This document shows, one piece after another, positions 47,047 to 55,620 of a DNA stretch of 64,000 nt. The translations under genes were made by a program, and so were the position numbers. This DNA comes from Arcticibacter pallidicorallinus (GTDB taxonomy: Bacteria > Bacteroidota > Bacteroidia > Sphingobacteriales > Sphingobacteriaceae), in assembly GCF_003002875.1 (NCBI RefSeq), contig NZ_PVTH01000002.1, forward strand, positions 1-64,000. Direction: 5' to 3'. The notes beneath the pieces are model-generated. The model made no database searches. It was given only the letters and a program-made list of their open reading frames with translations, and was not told the origin of the DNA. Each line of letters starts with the position of its first letter. The first letter of the stretch is position 1.

Positions 47047-47880
47047 TTAATCTATAGCGTAAAAACGAGCAGCGTTGCCACCCCAAAATAATGCTTGCTG
47101 GTCTGCCGAAAACTGAGACACATAGCTTTTTACCATGTCAGTAGCAGCAGAATAACCACCGGCTACATTACATACCGGCCAATCGGAGCCAAACATGAGT
47201 CGCTCAATGCCAAAAGAATCAAATATAACATCGAGGTACGGATAGAAGTCTTCATTCTTCCAGTTCTGCCAATCTGCCTCAGTGACCATTCCCGACACTT
47301 TGCAATAAACATTTTGGTTTTTTGCCAACTCTTTTATGCCCGGAACCCAGTCATCTTTAGCTCCGTTCTGGATTTCCGGCTTCGCTATGTGATCCAACAC
47401 AAAACTTTGCTCCGGAAACGAAGCGCATAACTCTGAAGAATAGAATAATTGGTCTCTGAAAATTAAAAGATCGTAAGTAAATCCGAACTTCTTTAAAAGC
47501 CCAATTCCCCGCTTAAATGCGGGTTCCAGCATCAAAGCCCGATTCGATTCGCCTTGTAAAACATGCCGAAATCCTCGCATGACTTTGTATTGGCTATAGA
47601 ATTGCAGGGTTTCATCGATGTTTTCCGCCTGGAGGTCAACCCACCCCACGATTCCTTTGATGAAAGGATGCATAGACGCAAGTTCTATCAGGAAAGCGTT
47701 ATCCGCTTCAGATTGGTCTGATTGCACTGCAATACAGCCATCTATGGATTGCTTATCAAGCTCAGTCTTCAGGTCTTCTGGAAGAAAATCACGCTGAATT
47801 GCACGCATGTTATCGTCAATCCATGCATCTCGCACTGGATCAAAACGCCAGAAATGCTGATGAGAATCTATTTTTAACAT
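47047..47880 (-). CDS. Amidohydrolase-family lactonase (L-fuconolactonase/L-rhamnonolactonase-like)
   Basis: A 277-residue amidohydrolase_2 protein. IDSHQHFWRF gives the first metal ligands, LDHIAKP the middle His, and FGSDWPVCN the final Asp. This pattern is typical of sugar 1,4- or 1,5-lactonases (COG3618). It would hydrolyse the lactone made by a sugar dehydrogenase to the free acid. It starts 2 bases from the importer gene and lies 32 bases before the dehydrogenase, which supports one pathway. Confidence 0.85.
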   Translation of the reverse strand: MLKIDSHQHFWRFDPVRDAWIDDNMRAIQRDFLPEDLKTELDKQSIDGCIAVQSDQSEADNAFLIELASMHPFIKGIVGWVDLQAENIDETLQFYSQYKVMRGFRHVLQGESNRALMLEPAFKRGIGLLKKFGFTYDLLIFRDQLFYSSELCASFPEQSFVLDHIAKPEIQNGAKDDWVPGIKELAKNQNVYCKVSGMVTEADWQNWKNEDFYPYLDVIFDSFGIERLMFGSDWPVCNVAGGYSAATDMVKSYVSQFSADQQALFWGGNAARFYAID

Positions 47881-47882
47881 AT

Positions 47883-49145
47883 CTATTTATTTTCAGTTGA
47901 TATTTTATGTCCTTTAATACCAAAATACAAAATGAACAGAAAGCATAAAATAGGTACGATATAAGCAACTTGAATACTTCCTGTCTGGTCAGATATGTAT
48001 CCCATAATTGTTGGGATAATAGCACCGCCTATAATGGCCATTACCAGGAACGAGGATGCAATTTTAGTTTCTTCACCGAGCCCTTTAATGCCTAAGGCAA
48101 ATATCGTAGGGAACATAATAGACATGAAGAAAGGAACTACCGACAGCGCGTAAAGAGCTACGCTACCCTCAAAGGCGACGGAAACTATCAGAAGCAAAAT
48201 GCTGATGACCGAATAAAGGCTCAATAACTTGGCTGCTTTGACGTACCGCATCAGGAAAGTCCCGACGAAACGGCCGACCATAAAACCTACCATTGCCAAC
48301 GAGCCCCATATAAACGCCGCGTCCCTTTCGTTGACATCGGCTACGAATTTGGCATATCTTATGAAAAAGCTACCGATTCCAACCTGTGCACCTACATAAA
48401 GTAACTCAGCAAATACTGCCCAGGAAAGGTGTTTATGCCGCAATACTTTCACAGAAAAGCTTGAAGGAGCTCCGTGCAGTTCGCTATCATCTGCTTTAAC
48501 TTCCGGCAGTTTAACAGCGAGAAACAGGATAATCAACAAGGCCACAATTCCAGCTATGATGAGATAGGGTATCTTAACACTATCTGCCTCATATTGAAGA
48601 TACTGGTTTAGCTGAGTTGCCGTCATTGCACTTAACTCTTCCGGTGTATGTTCAATGCCGGATAGGATCACCTGCCCACCCACAATAGGTGCCAAAAATG
48701 CCCCTACACCATTAAAAGACTGTGCAAAGTTTAGTCGTTGTTCAGAGGTGTCCTTATCTCCAAGAACGGAAATGTAGGGGTTTGCCACAGTTTCCAAAAA
48801 CGTCGCACCGCTTGCAATGATGAAGAATGCAGTGAGAAAGAAGATGTAATCTCTGGAAGAAGCGGCTGGAATAACCAATAAGGCGCCAATCACATATAAC
48901 ACTAATCCGGTGATAATACCTTTTTTATAGCCAAACTTATGCATGAACAAACCTGCTGGTATAGCAATGACAAAATATGCCACGGCTACAGCAACGTCAA
49001 TATAGGATGACTGGGTGTCATTTAATTGTAGTGCCTTCCGCAAATGAGGAATGAGTATGGGATTTATGTTGTGTAACAGAGCCCATAAAAAGAATAAAGA
49101 AGTAACAAGGATAATTGGAATGAGGTATTGATTTCTCTTAGCCAT
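47883..49145 (-). CDS. fucP: FucP-like sugar:proton symporter (MFS)
   Basis: A 420-residue permease with 12 predicted helices. LFFLWALLHNINPILIPHLRKAL is the FucP start; AYFVIAIPAGLFMHKFGYKKGI follows helix 2, and ASGATFLETVANPYISVLG is diagnostic of the fucose/glucose/galactose permease group. It imports L-fucose or a related hexose/deoxyhexose with protons. It is the first gene of a three-gene minus-strand operon with its own -7 box in the 58-base gap behind the TonB receptor gene. Confidence 0.85.
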   Translation of the reverse strand: MAKRNQYLIPIILVTSLFFLWALLHNINPILIPHLRKALQLNDTQSSYIDVAVAVAYFVIAIPAGLFMHKFGYKKGIITGLVLYVIGALLVIPAASSRDYIFFLTAFFIIASGATFLETVANPYISVLGDKDTSEQRLNFAQSFNGVGAFLAPIVGGQVILSGIEHTPEELSAMTATQLNQYLQYEADSVKIPYLIIAGIVALLIILFLAVKLPEVKADDSELHGAPSSFSVKVLRHKHLSWAVFAELLYVGAQVGIGSFFIRYAKFVADVNERDAAFIWGSLAMVGFMVGRFVGTFLMRYVKAAKLLSLYSVISILLLIVSVAFEGSVALYALSVVPFFMSIMFPTIFALGIKGLGEETKIASSFLVMAIIGGAIIPTIMGYISDQTGSIQVAYIVPILCFLFILYFGIKGHKISTENK

Positions 49146-49182
49146 TTAACAATAATTGAATTTATAAGAAAGTTTATGGGCC

Positions 49183-49190
49183 CAAATGTA
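49183..49190 (-). promoter_or_regulatory. Candidate -7 promoter box of the fucP operon
   Basis: On the minus strand it reads TACATTTG, an exact TAnnTTTG, 37 bases before the start. It is immediately followed by a GGCCC palindrome (GGGCCC). It implies a transcript independent of the upstream receptor gene. Confidence 0.5.
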
Positions 49191-49203
49191 TACAATAAAC
49201 TGA

Positions 49204-51684
49204 CTAAAATTCTTCACCTGATGTATCAATTTGCTGTTCTTCCTGTTTCCTCTTCCTTTGTTGATTGTCTGAATTACCAAACCGATAGCTAAACGTCAGT
49301 GTACTCATTCTGCCCATCATCCGTCTTCTGAATTCCCTGTTGAAGTCTGCAGTCTCAGTGATTCCTCCCCATCTTCGGCTGTTGAAGATGTCTCGCATGT
49401 TAAATGACACACTACCCTTTTTCCTCAGCACATCCAGCTTCAGTGCTGCGTCCGTACCGAATACTTCCCTTCCGCGGCCCTGAGCCGTTACTCGTCTGGC
49501 CATATATTCCATGTTGATTTGAGCCGACAGGCTTGGTAGTATCTGCGCATTTGCCATCAGTTTTGCATTCCAATTGATACCATCATTGCTGGCTATATTA
49601 AGCTCTTCACTGCCGGAAAAATTATTATAAAAAAAGTTTAAATTTCCGGTGACGTTGAAACCCTTAAAAAGATCAGCTTTAGATATCAGCTCCAGTCCTG
49701 TAGCTCGGTTTCTTGCAAGATTGGCAAATTGGGTGAGGGTAGTGGTACTGTCTACGCGCTGCTGAATACCCTGAACGACATCATTCACCTGTCTGAAGTA
49801 GAGAGATGAGGTAAAGGTTACAGCTTTCCAGTATTTCATATGACTAAATTCAAAGGAATGGATATCCTCAGGTCTTAGATTGGGATTACCTACACGAATA
49901 TTGTTGGGATCGGCGATGTCTCTGAACGGGTTGATCTGCCATCCCCTCGGGCGATTAACCCGGCGTGTATAGCTTAACTGCAACTGGTTGTCATTCTTTA
50001 ATTTTTGTGTTAAGAAGAGGCTGGGATAGATGCGGAAATAGTCCAGTTTCCCTTCAGCCATAGCTGGCTCCAGAGATGCCGGATCCAGGCTTTTATAAAC
50101 AGTGTTCAGGTTAGCCTGCTCGGCCCTTAGCCCAAACTGGAAGCCAAATTTTTCCGTGATCTGATTCTGGTAGTTTCCGTATAAGGCATGCACCTGATCG
50201 TCCATGTCGAAGTCGTTGGTAAGAAAGTAGTCTCGCTCAAAACCCTGTGTTAGGCGGTTAAACCTGTCAGAAACCTGCGACTCTGTATTTTTCCGCAAGC
50301 TTCCCCGGTACCCTGCTTCCAGCTTTTGATTACTATTGAAAGGTAAAATATAATCAATCTGAAAGTTGTAGTTATCCCGGCTTTGCCCGTTTGCAGTGGT
50401 TCTGCGATCCAGCGTATCCTTTAGCATTCCTCCGAAAGTGTAAAAGTCCTGATTGAAAAACTGGTTTTCATCCTCGGTGCTTCTTCCGTAGGAAAGGTTG
50501 GCGGAGAGTTCTTCCCCTTGGCGGGCGAATTTTCTGATAAAGTCCAGGCTCAGATCGTAACCCTTGTCTTTCTCCGTTTCATCTGCACTTCTAAAGCTTG
50601 TGCCATCAAGGACACTTGAATAATTCTGATAAAGGTAATTGATATTTTCGGTGTCGTCTCCCGACCGGTAATTTACGTTTCCTGAAACTCCAAGAGTAGT
50701 TTTGTCATTTATATAGTAATCCAGACCAAGTTTTGCAGTATTCCCCGCATTGTGACGGTTCGATGAAGTTGTATTGTTTAGAACACTGTTGTTGTCTAGA
50801 AAATAAGTGTTGTTAAAGCCTGAACCCTCCCGGTTTGAATAGCGATAGCTATGGTTCCCATATAGATTTATCTTGCCATCGCGATAGCTTAAATTCGTAT
50901 TTACGTTATAATTATCCAGCGTTCCGGCAGAAACAGAAAATCCACCATTGAAACCTACCCGTTGATTTTTCTTCAGAATGATGTTGATAATTCCCGTTTG
51001 TCCCTCAGCATCATATTTTGAAGACGGATTGGTGATAAGCTCAACCGTCTCTATTGAACTCGCCGGGAGGGATTGCAGCAGACTGGCGATATCTCCACCT
51101 CCTATAGCGGAGGGACGGCCGTCAATAAGAATGCGCACATTGCTTGTTCCGCGAAGACTAACATTGCCATCAATGTCTACAGATAGGGTCGGAACGTTCT
51201 CCAGAATGTCAGTGGCTGATCCTCCGGCACTGACCAGGTTCTGCTCGACGCTAAACACCTTGCGATCCACGCCCAACTGTATTGTGCTTTTTTTCGCCTC
51301 AACCACCACTTCTTTCAGCACGCTAGCCTTTCCCATAGCTAGTTTTAGGATTCCCAGATTAACGTCCGGCTTTGGTTGAGTCAGGGAGATACCTTCTCTG
51401 TCCAGGGGTTGATACCCGAGGAAGGAAACCTTAAGGGTGTAAGTCCCCAAAGGAAGAGCTCTAAAAGCAAAGCTTCCGTCGGCAGCAGACTGCCCCCCCT
51501 TTACTGTCTTTCCGCTTACTGCATCAACAAGAGCCAGCGACGCGAAATCAACCGGTTTGCCGCTCACAGCGTCGGCCACTTTCCCGCTAATGACTCCATT
51601 TGCCCCAGTTTGTGCAAAAAGAACATTCGCGACGGAGAGTAAAAAAAAAATAATTCCTAATGATCTCATAAATAGCCTATTCAT
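49204..51684 (-). CDS. TonB-dependent outer-membrane receptor (outer membrane beta-barrel family)
   Basis: An 826-residue receptor: signal peptide (to about residue 25), carboxypeptidase regulatory-like domain (GVISGKVADAVSGKPVDFASLAL), plug domain (DILENVPTLSVDIDGNVSLRGTS, about 140-230) and a 14+ strand barrel. The barrel ends in TLTFSYRFG, followed by a short charged tail rich in Lys, Glu and Gln (RKRKQEEQQ) that is unusual after the last strand. It belongs to the non-SusC group often linked to metal or peptide uptake; the ligand is unknown. No SusD partner is encoded next to it. Confidence 0.88.
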   Translation of the reverse strand: MNRLFMRSLGIIFFLLSVANVLFAQTGANGVISGKVADAVSGKPVDFASLALVDAVSGKTVKGGQSAADGSFAFRALPLGTYTLKVSFLGYQPLDREGISLTQPKPDVNLGILKLAMGKASVLKEVVVEAKKSTIQLGVDRKVFSVEQNLVSAGGSATDILENVPTLSVDIDGNVSLRGTSNVRILIDGRPSAIGGGDIASLLQSLPASSIETVELITNPSSKYDAEGQTGIINIILKKNQRVGFNGGFSVSAGTLDNYNVNTNLSYRDGKINLYGNHSYRYSNREGSGFNNTYFLDNNSVLNNTTSSNRHNAGNTAKLGLDYYINDKTTLGVSGNVNYRSGDDTENINYLYQNYSSVLDGTSFRSADETEKDKGYDLSLDFIRKFARQGEELSANLSYGRSTEDENQFFNQDFYTFGGMLKDTLDRRTTANGQSRDNYNFQIDYILPFNSNQKLEAGYRGSLRKNTESQVSDRFNRLTQGFERDYFLTNDFDMDDQVHALYGNYQNQITEKFGFQFGLRAEQANLNTVYKSLDPASLEPAMAEGKLDYFRIYPSLFLTQKLKNDNQLQLSYTRRVNRPRGWQINPFRDIADPNNIRVGNPNLRPEDIHSFEFSHMKYWKAVTFTSSLYFRQVNDVVQGIQQRVDSTTTLTQFANLARNRATGLELISKADLFKGFNVTGNLNFFYNNFSGSEELNIASNDGINWNAKLMANAQILPSLSAQINMEYMARRVTAQGRGREVFGTDAALKLDVLRKKGSVSFNMRDIFNSRRWGGITETADFNREFRRRMMGRMSTLTFSYRFGNSDNQQRKRKQEEQQIDTSGEEF

Positions 51685-51746
51685 ATCAAAACGCAGGATG
51701 CAAAGAAAGGTGATTTGAAAATGAATAGATCCTGGTAACTATTTTA

Positions 51747-52043
51747 TTACTCGACGCTTACGGTGAGGCCTTCTTGCTTAAGGATTTTTCTATAAACCTC
51801 TACTTCCGTAAAGGAACCTTCCAGAATAGCGCATTTCCCATCAGTGTGTACAGTCCAGGCTATTTTTTCAGCCTGTTTTTCAGAGTAATCCAGATACTTG
51901 ATCAGGCACGATATCACGTGCTCAAAAGTGTTAACTTCGTCATTCCAGAGTATTAACTTACGGCTGGGCCTTAGCCCGGCTAATACTTCTTTCAGAGTAA
52001 AACTCTCCACTTCAGTCTCTGTTTCGGCAAAACGAATCTTCAT
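51747..52043 (-). CDS. clpS: ATP-dependent Clp protease adaptor ClpS
   Basis: 98 residues from the ATG at 52043; the frame extends to 52181, but the extra N-terminus overlaps a different gene and is not conserved. LILWNDEVNTFEHVISCLIKYL contains the conserved ND and the N-degron pocket residues, and AWTVHTDGKCAILEGSFTEVEVYRKIL the conserved His and C-terminal helix. It delivers N-degron substrates to ClpA-type unfoldases. A hairpin and a -7 box lie immediately upstream. Confidence 0.93.
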   Translation of the reverse strand: MKIRFAETETEVESFTLKEVLAGLRPSRKLILWNDEVNTFEHVISCLIKYLDYSEKQAEKIAWTVHTDGKCAILEGSFTEVEVYRKILKQEGLTVSVE

Positions 52044-52046
52044 AAT

Positions 52047-52070
52047 AGCCAAATTTAGTGAAATATGGCT
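52047..52070 (-). other. Hairpin and -7 box directly upstream of clpS
   Basis: AGCCA-ATTT and AAAT-TGGCT arms (one mismatch) around a 4-nt loop end 3 bases before the clpS ATG. The same bases contain TAAATTTG on the minus strand (52050-52057), a full TAnnTTTG match. If used, the mRNA would begin almost at the start codon. Confidence 0.4.
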
Positions 52071-52116
52071 GTTTTTGAAAGTTGAATAGACCCAAAAGGT
52101 TAACTGCTGAATTGCT

Positions 52117-54813
52117 CTATTTGACCGTGTACTTGAAAATTTTTCTAAATAAGCCTCCTTTGCCGTCGAGCCCTTCCGCAACGACCTTGTATACTCCAGG
52201 GTTGTCAGACGTAAAATAGCTCATCTGTGCCTCTCCCGATGCATTGCTGAGACTATTCGGTACCCATAATATCGTGGTCCGAAGATCAGGCAGGGATTTA
52301 TTGGTGTCAGGACTATCATATTTTGGAGAGTAAAATTGCCGCGCTATATGGTAGCCTCGGGGATTATAAGTAATGATTCCTGGCGTATAATTATTGTAAG
52401 AGTAATTAGGCTCGCCGCGTCTGGTGTTGATAACGAGTACGCCACCGCCACCTCGCATCCCATAGATAGCGGTATTTCCAATCGTTCTTAGCACTTCTAC
52501 CGACTCCACGTCAAAGGGTTGAAGCATAGATAAGTATTCAGGCTCAACATACATCCCGTCAATAATGATCTGCATAGGGGTATTCATGCTTCTGGTAGAA
52601 TATGCGATGCCGTTCTGAAATATAACCCCTGCGACAAGGCCCTGAAGACACTGCTCAAGAGTCACGCAGTTCTGCAATTTGTCCGCCGTAATAACTGCGT
52701 CTGCTCGCCCTGCGCCGTTCAGATTACTCGAGTTCTTGACCGGGGGCTTCTTTTCCGATACCCGCACTTCGTCGAGCACGATATTCCGCCTTACCAGCCC
52801 CAGTTTCCTCAGTTCAGTATATTCATCTCCTCTCACCCGTAGATATGGCAGTATCGATTCATTAACATTTAAGATGATCTCAGGACTATTTTTACTTTTG
52901 GTGACGAGTTGGGGAGGCACACGATCCAGTTCAATCTCCACATGCTTTTTGTCTTTCGCATTTCGTGCCTGAATAACAAAGCGGGTGCTGTCCGTAAAAT
53001 TTAAATTGTCGAAGCTGAACCGCCCATCCGGCCCTGTAAGCGTGTCGAGGAGAATTCCGCTGCCTTTAGATGCCAGCATCATTACCTTGCCATTTGCTAC
53101 CGGCTTACCACCGGGCGTCTTAACAGTTCCGCTGATGGATATCCCCGTCTCAGGCTGGAAGACGACGCCGGGTAAGGTGCCGGCCAAAGTGTTTTTCCAT
53201 GTGAACCTGCTCCATCCCTGCGTCATCATTAGAAGATCCAGATGACGGTCTTTTGCCTCGCTTACAGAAGAAAAGTAATAGTTCGGCTTCTCAATGTAGC
53301 CTTTCAAATCTGAACTCAAAAGAAGGTTGGACAGGATAGTGGTCTCATCATCCTCATCACAGGGGATCTTGCTTTCGTTTATCACAGCCAGCGAAAAGGC
53401 GCTGGCCACAGGTGCTTTCGCGCTATCCTGAACCATAATAGACATGTCCACTTTTTCTCTAAGTCCATATGTGGGTTTATTATTCGTTATGCTCATTTCA
53501 AGAGACGGCGCGTGACGAATAAAGACCAGTCTCTCTGCCACTGGTTGAAAGTCTTCTGAAAATAGGGTCAGACGCACTATCCCTGTTGGGAATCTGCTCT
53601 TGGGTATCGAGGCAGCCATATTTCCCTGGCTCAACGTGTTTCGCCCAACAAACTTTATCACTCCGTTTGACTCGGCAATTAAAGTCACCCGAGAGGCAGC
53701 TGTCAGGCCGGTATTCACAGAGATGCTGACGTTCAAATTAGCATCATCTTCGTTGTTCACAAACAAATTATATCCGGATGTCTGTGCGGCTGGCAGTTTA
53801 AAGCTTTTTTCAGATCCATCTTCAAGAGTGACAAAGGCTGTGTAAGTTCTGCCTGGAGAGGGTTTGAAAATGAAAGTACCCATTCCCGCGTGCTCGGTTT
53901 TAAATTCCTTGATTACAACACCACTGTCATCTCTCAATACGCCCGAAATAGACCGGCTTAATCCATCAGGAGCCACAGCTTTGAAAGCAACCCTTCCACG
54001 AAGACCTTCAATAAGTTGTCCGCTCTCAGGAAAGAACTGCACGTCAACTTCTGCATTAGTCGATTTAATGATGAAAGATTTATTCTGGAATGCCTTGTCT
54101 CCCGTGGCAATCTGGGTGGAGATTCTGCCAGACTTCAGCAAAAACGATTGTTTGTTCGTAAACTCGATGGTCAGCCTGCCGCTCTGGTCTGTTACGCCTT
54201 TCCCCTTTGATATTACCCGGCTATTTAGTTCGATACTATAGCTCACCTCACGCGAGGAAACTGCATTGCCTTCGTGGTCTTTATACAGAATGTCGGCCTT
54301 GACATGTTCATCTGTGCCGGATTTGCTGAAGGTATAACTCACAGCGGCATTAATCTGATTGGGCATGGATCTGCCGATTTTGATCACCTTGTCGAAGTAA
54401 TATTCTTCGCCAAAGTTGCGCATCCAGTTGGTGTAAGCCCTCAGCCGGTAATTGCCTTCAGTTAGTGAGTCTGTCAAAACCATATCTCCCCAGGCTAAAC
54501 CCAAAACAGCAGGAATGCGGAGCGACTTCTTTACAGAATCGCGATCATTGATAAGATCTACATACAAGATCTTGCTCAGGTTTGAGAGTTCATTTTTTTC
54601 CGAATTTACAATGTACCCTTTCAACCAGAGGCTGTCACCAACCACATAATACGGCTTGTCGGTATGGATATGGACTTTTTCCTGAGGATAATCGCTTGAA
54701 ATTTTCTGAAGTTTGCTGACCAGGCCATTCAAGGGATCCTCCTGTGCCGCCAACTTAAAACCTGTAGCAGAAAATAATATAAGAGCACAAAAGAGGATGG
54801 TGGAGCGCTTCAT
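52117..54813 (-). CDS. Large secreted protein with MG2-like and TonB-receptor plug domains but no barrel
   Basis: About 898 residues from MKRSTILFCALILFSATG (signal peptide); an ATG 24 bases upstream would give MGSELNPV first. In order: a macroglobulin-like MG2 domain (KVHIHTDKPYYVVGDSLWLKGY, about 38-130), several beta domains, a carboxypeptidase regulatory-like domain (GISISGTVKTPGGKPVANGKV, about 554-605), and a plug domain (about 690-800; MQIIIDGMYVEPEYL, DVESVEVLRTIGNTAIYGMRGGGGVLVI). It ends with a beta domain (ASGEAQMSYFTSDNPGVYKVVAEG) in place of the beta-barrel that follows plugs in receptors. It probably stays periplasmic or surface-bound. The function is unknown, perhaps in envelope assembly or peptide handling. 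Confidence 0.82.
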   Translation of the reverse strand: MKRSTILFCALILFSATGFKLAAQEDPLNGLVSKLQKISSDYPQEKVHIHTDKPYYVVGDSLWLKGYIVNSEKNELSNLSKILYVDLINDRDSVKKSLRIPAVLGLAWGDMVLTDSLTEGNYRLRAYTNWMRNFGEEYYFDKVIKIGRSMPNQINAAVSYTFSKSGTDEHVKADILYKDHEGNAVSSREVSYSIELNSRVISKGKGVTDQSGRLTIEFTNKQSFLLKSGRISTQIATGDKAFQNKSFIIKSTNAEVDVQFFPESGQLIEGLRGRVAFKAVAPDGLSRSISGVLRDDSGVVIKEFKTEHAGMGTFIFKPSPGRTYTAFVTLEDGSEKSFKLPAAQTSGYNLFVNNEDDANLNVSISVNTGLTAASRVTLIAESNGVIKFVGRNTLSQGNMAASIPKSRFPTGIVRLTLFSEDFQPVAERLVFIRHAPSLEMSITNNKPTYGLREKVDMSIMVQDSAKAPVASAFSLAVINESKIPCDEDDETTILSNLLLSSDLKGYIEKPNYYFSSVSEAKDRHLDLLMMTQGWSRFTWKNTLAGTLPGVVFQPETGISISGTVKTPGGKPVANGKVMMLASKGSGILLDTLTGPDGRFSFDNLNFTDSTRFVIQARNAKDKKHVEIELDRVPPQLVTKSKNSPEIILNVNESILPYLRVRGDEYTELRKLGLVRRNIVLDEVRVSEKKPPVKNSSNLNGAGRADAVITADKLQNCVTLEQCLQGLVAGVIFQNGIAYSTRSMNTPMQIIIDGMYVEPEYLSMLQPFDVESVEVLRTIGNTAIYGMRGGGGVLVINTRRGEPNYSYNNYTPGIITYNPRGYHIARQFYSPKYDSPDTNKSLPDLRTTILWVPNSLSNASGEAQMSYFTSDNPGVYKVVAEGLDGKGGLFRKIFKYTVK

Positions 54814-54878
54814 AACTGGGTTTAATTCTGACCCCAATTTAGTAATTAATACGCCCTTTCACGCAATAAAAGAGATAC

Positions 54879-55415
54879 TTAGAACGTATTTTTCCACATC
54901 ATGCTTTCAACAGGCCTGGTCGTTTTTCTACTGTATTTAGCATTGTCTTTGGTGTTGTATAAGGTCTCAATTTCACCCTCTACCACAAAGTAGATCAGCT
55001 GGCCGATCGGCATTCCCGGATAGATCTTCACCGGCTGCGTTACCGAAATTTCCAAAGTCCAGGTGTTACAAAATCCAACGTCACCCTTACCTGCCGTAGC
55101 ATGAATATCGATTCCCAATCTGCCTGTACTCGACTTTCCTTCCAGAAAAGGAACATGACTATGCGTCTCGGTGTACTCCACGGTTACCCCCAGATAAAGT
55201 GTGTTCGGTTGAAGGACATAGCCGTCTTTCGGTATCTCAAAATGAAAGATTTCGTTATGTTCCCTTGCATCCAGAACCCTTCTGTTATACGTTGCCAGAT
55301 ATTTTCCAAGGTGTACGTCGTAGGAATTGGTTCCCAGGCACTCCCTTTTGAATGGCTCGATAATAATGCTTCCCTTTTCTATCTCTTCTAAAATGCGTTT
55401 GTCCGACAGGATCAT
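54879..55415 (-). CDS. dcd: dCTP deaminase
   Basis: A 178-residue trimeric deaminase: FKRECLGTNSYDVHLG, EGKSSTGRLGIDIHATAG (with the conserved Arg and Glu) and GMPIGQLIYF are family signatures. It converts dCTP to dUTP for thymidylate synthesis. It is divergent from the phosphopantetheinyl transferase gene across a 205-base region with two hairpins. Confidence 0.93.
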   Translation of the reverse strand: MILSDKRILEEIEKGSIIIEPFKRECLGTNSYDVHLGKYLATYNRRVLDAREHNEIFHFEIPKDGYVLQPNTLYLGVTVEYTETHSHVPFLEGKSSTGRLGIDIHATAGKGDVGFCNTWTLEISVTQPVKIYPGMPIGQLIYFVVEGEIETLYNTKDNAKYSRKTTRPVESMMWKNTF

Positions 55416-55440
55416 ATTTTGAAACTTTCGCCGAAATTAG

Positions 55441-55473
55441 CCATTATTTAGATTTTTTACCTAAATATTATGG
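55441..55473. other. Inverted repeat in the dcd/PPTase divergent region
   Basis: CCATTATTTAG pairs with CTAAATATTATGG with a 2-nt bulge, around 9 nt. It is a possible operator or transcript hairpin close to the dcd start (26 bases). Confidence 0.4.
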
Positions 55474-55520
55474 CTTGTACTCAATATTGAAACCCTTTTG
55501 TCTTAATATTGTATATCCTC

Positions 55521-55549
55521 CATACAGGCTCTCAAGGGCGGTCTGTATG
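55521..55549. other. Second hairpin in the dcd/PPTase divergent region
   Basis: CATACAG (55521-55527) and CTGTATG (55543-55549) pair perfectly around a 15-nt loop rich in C and G. It lies about 70 bases upstream of the PPTase start. No known riboswitch was recognised. Confidence 0.4.
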
Positions 55550-55620
55550 CCAGTGGCATTTTGCGCTTAAATAACGTGTGCTGCAACATCAGGTGCATCA
55601 AATAAAAATAAAATCATAGA

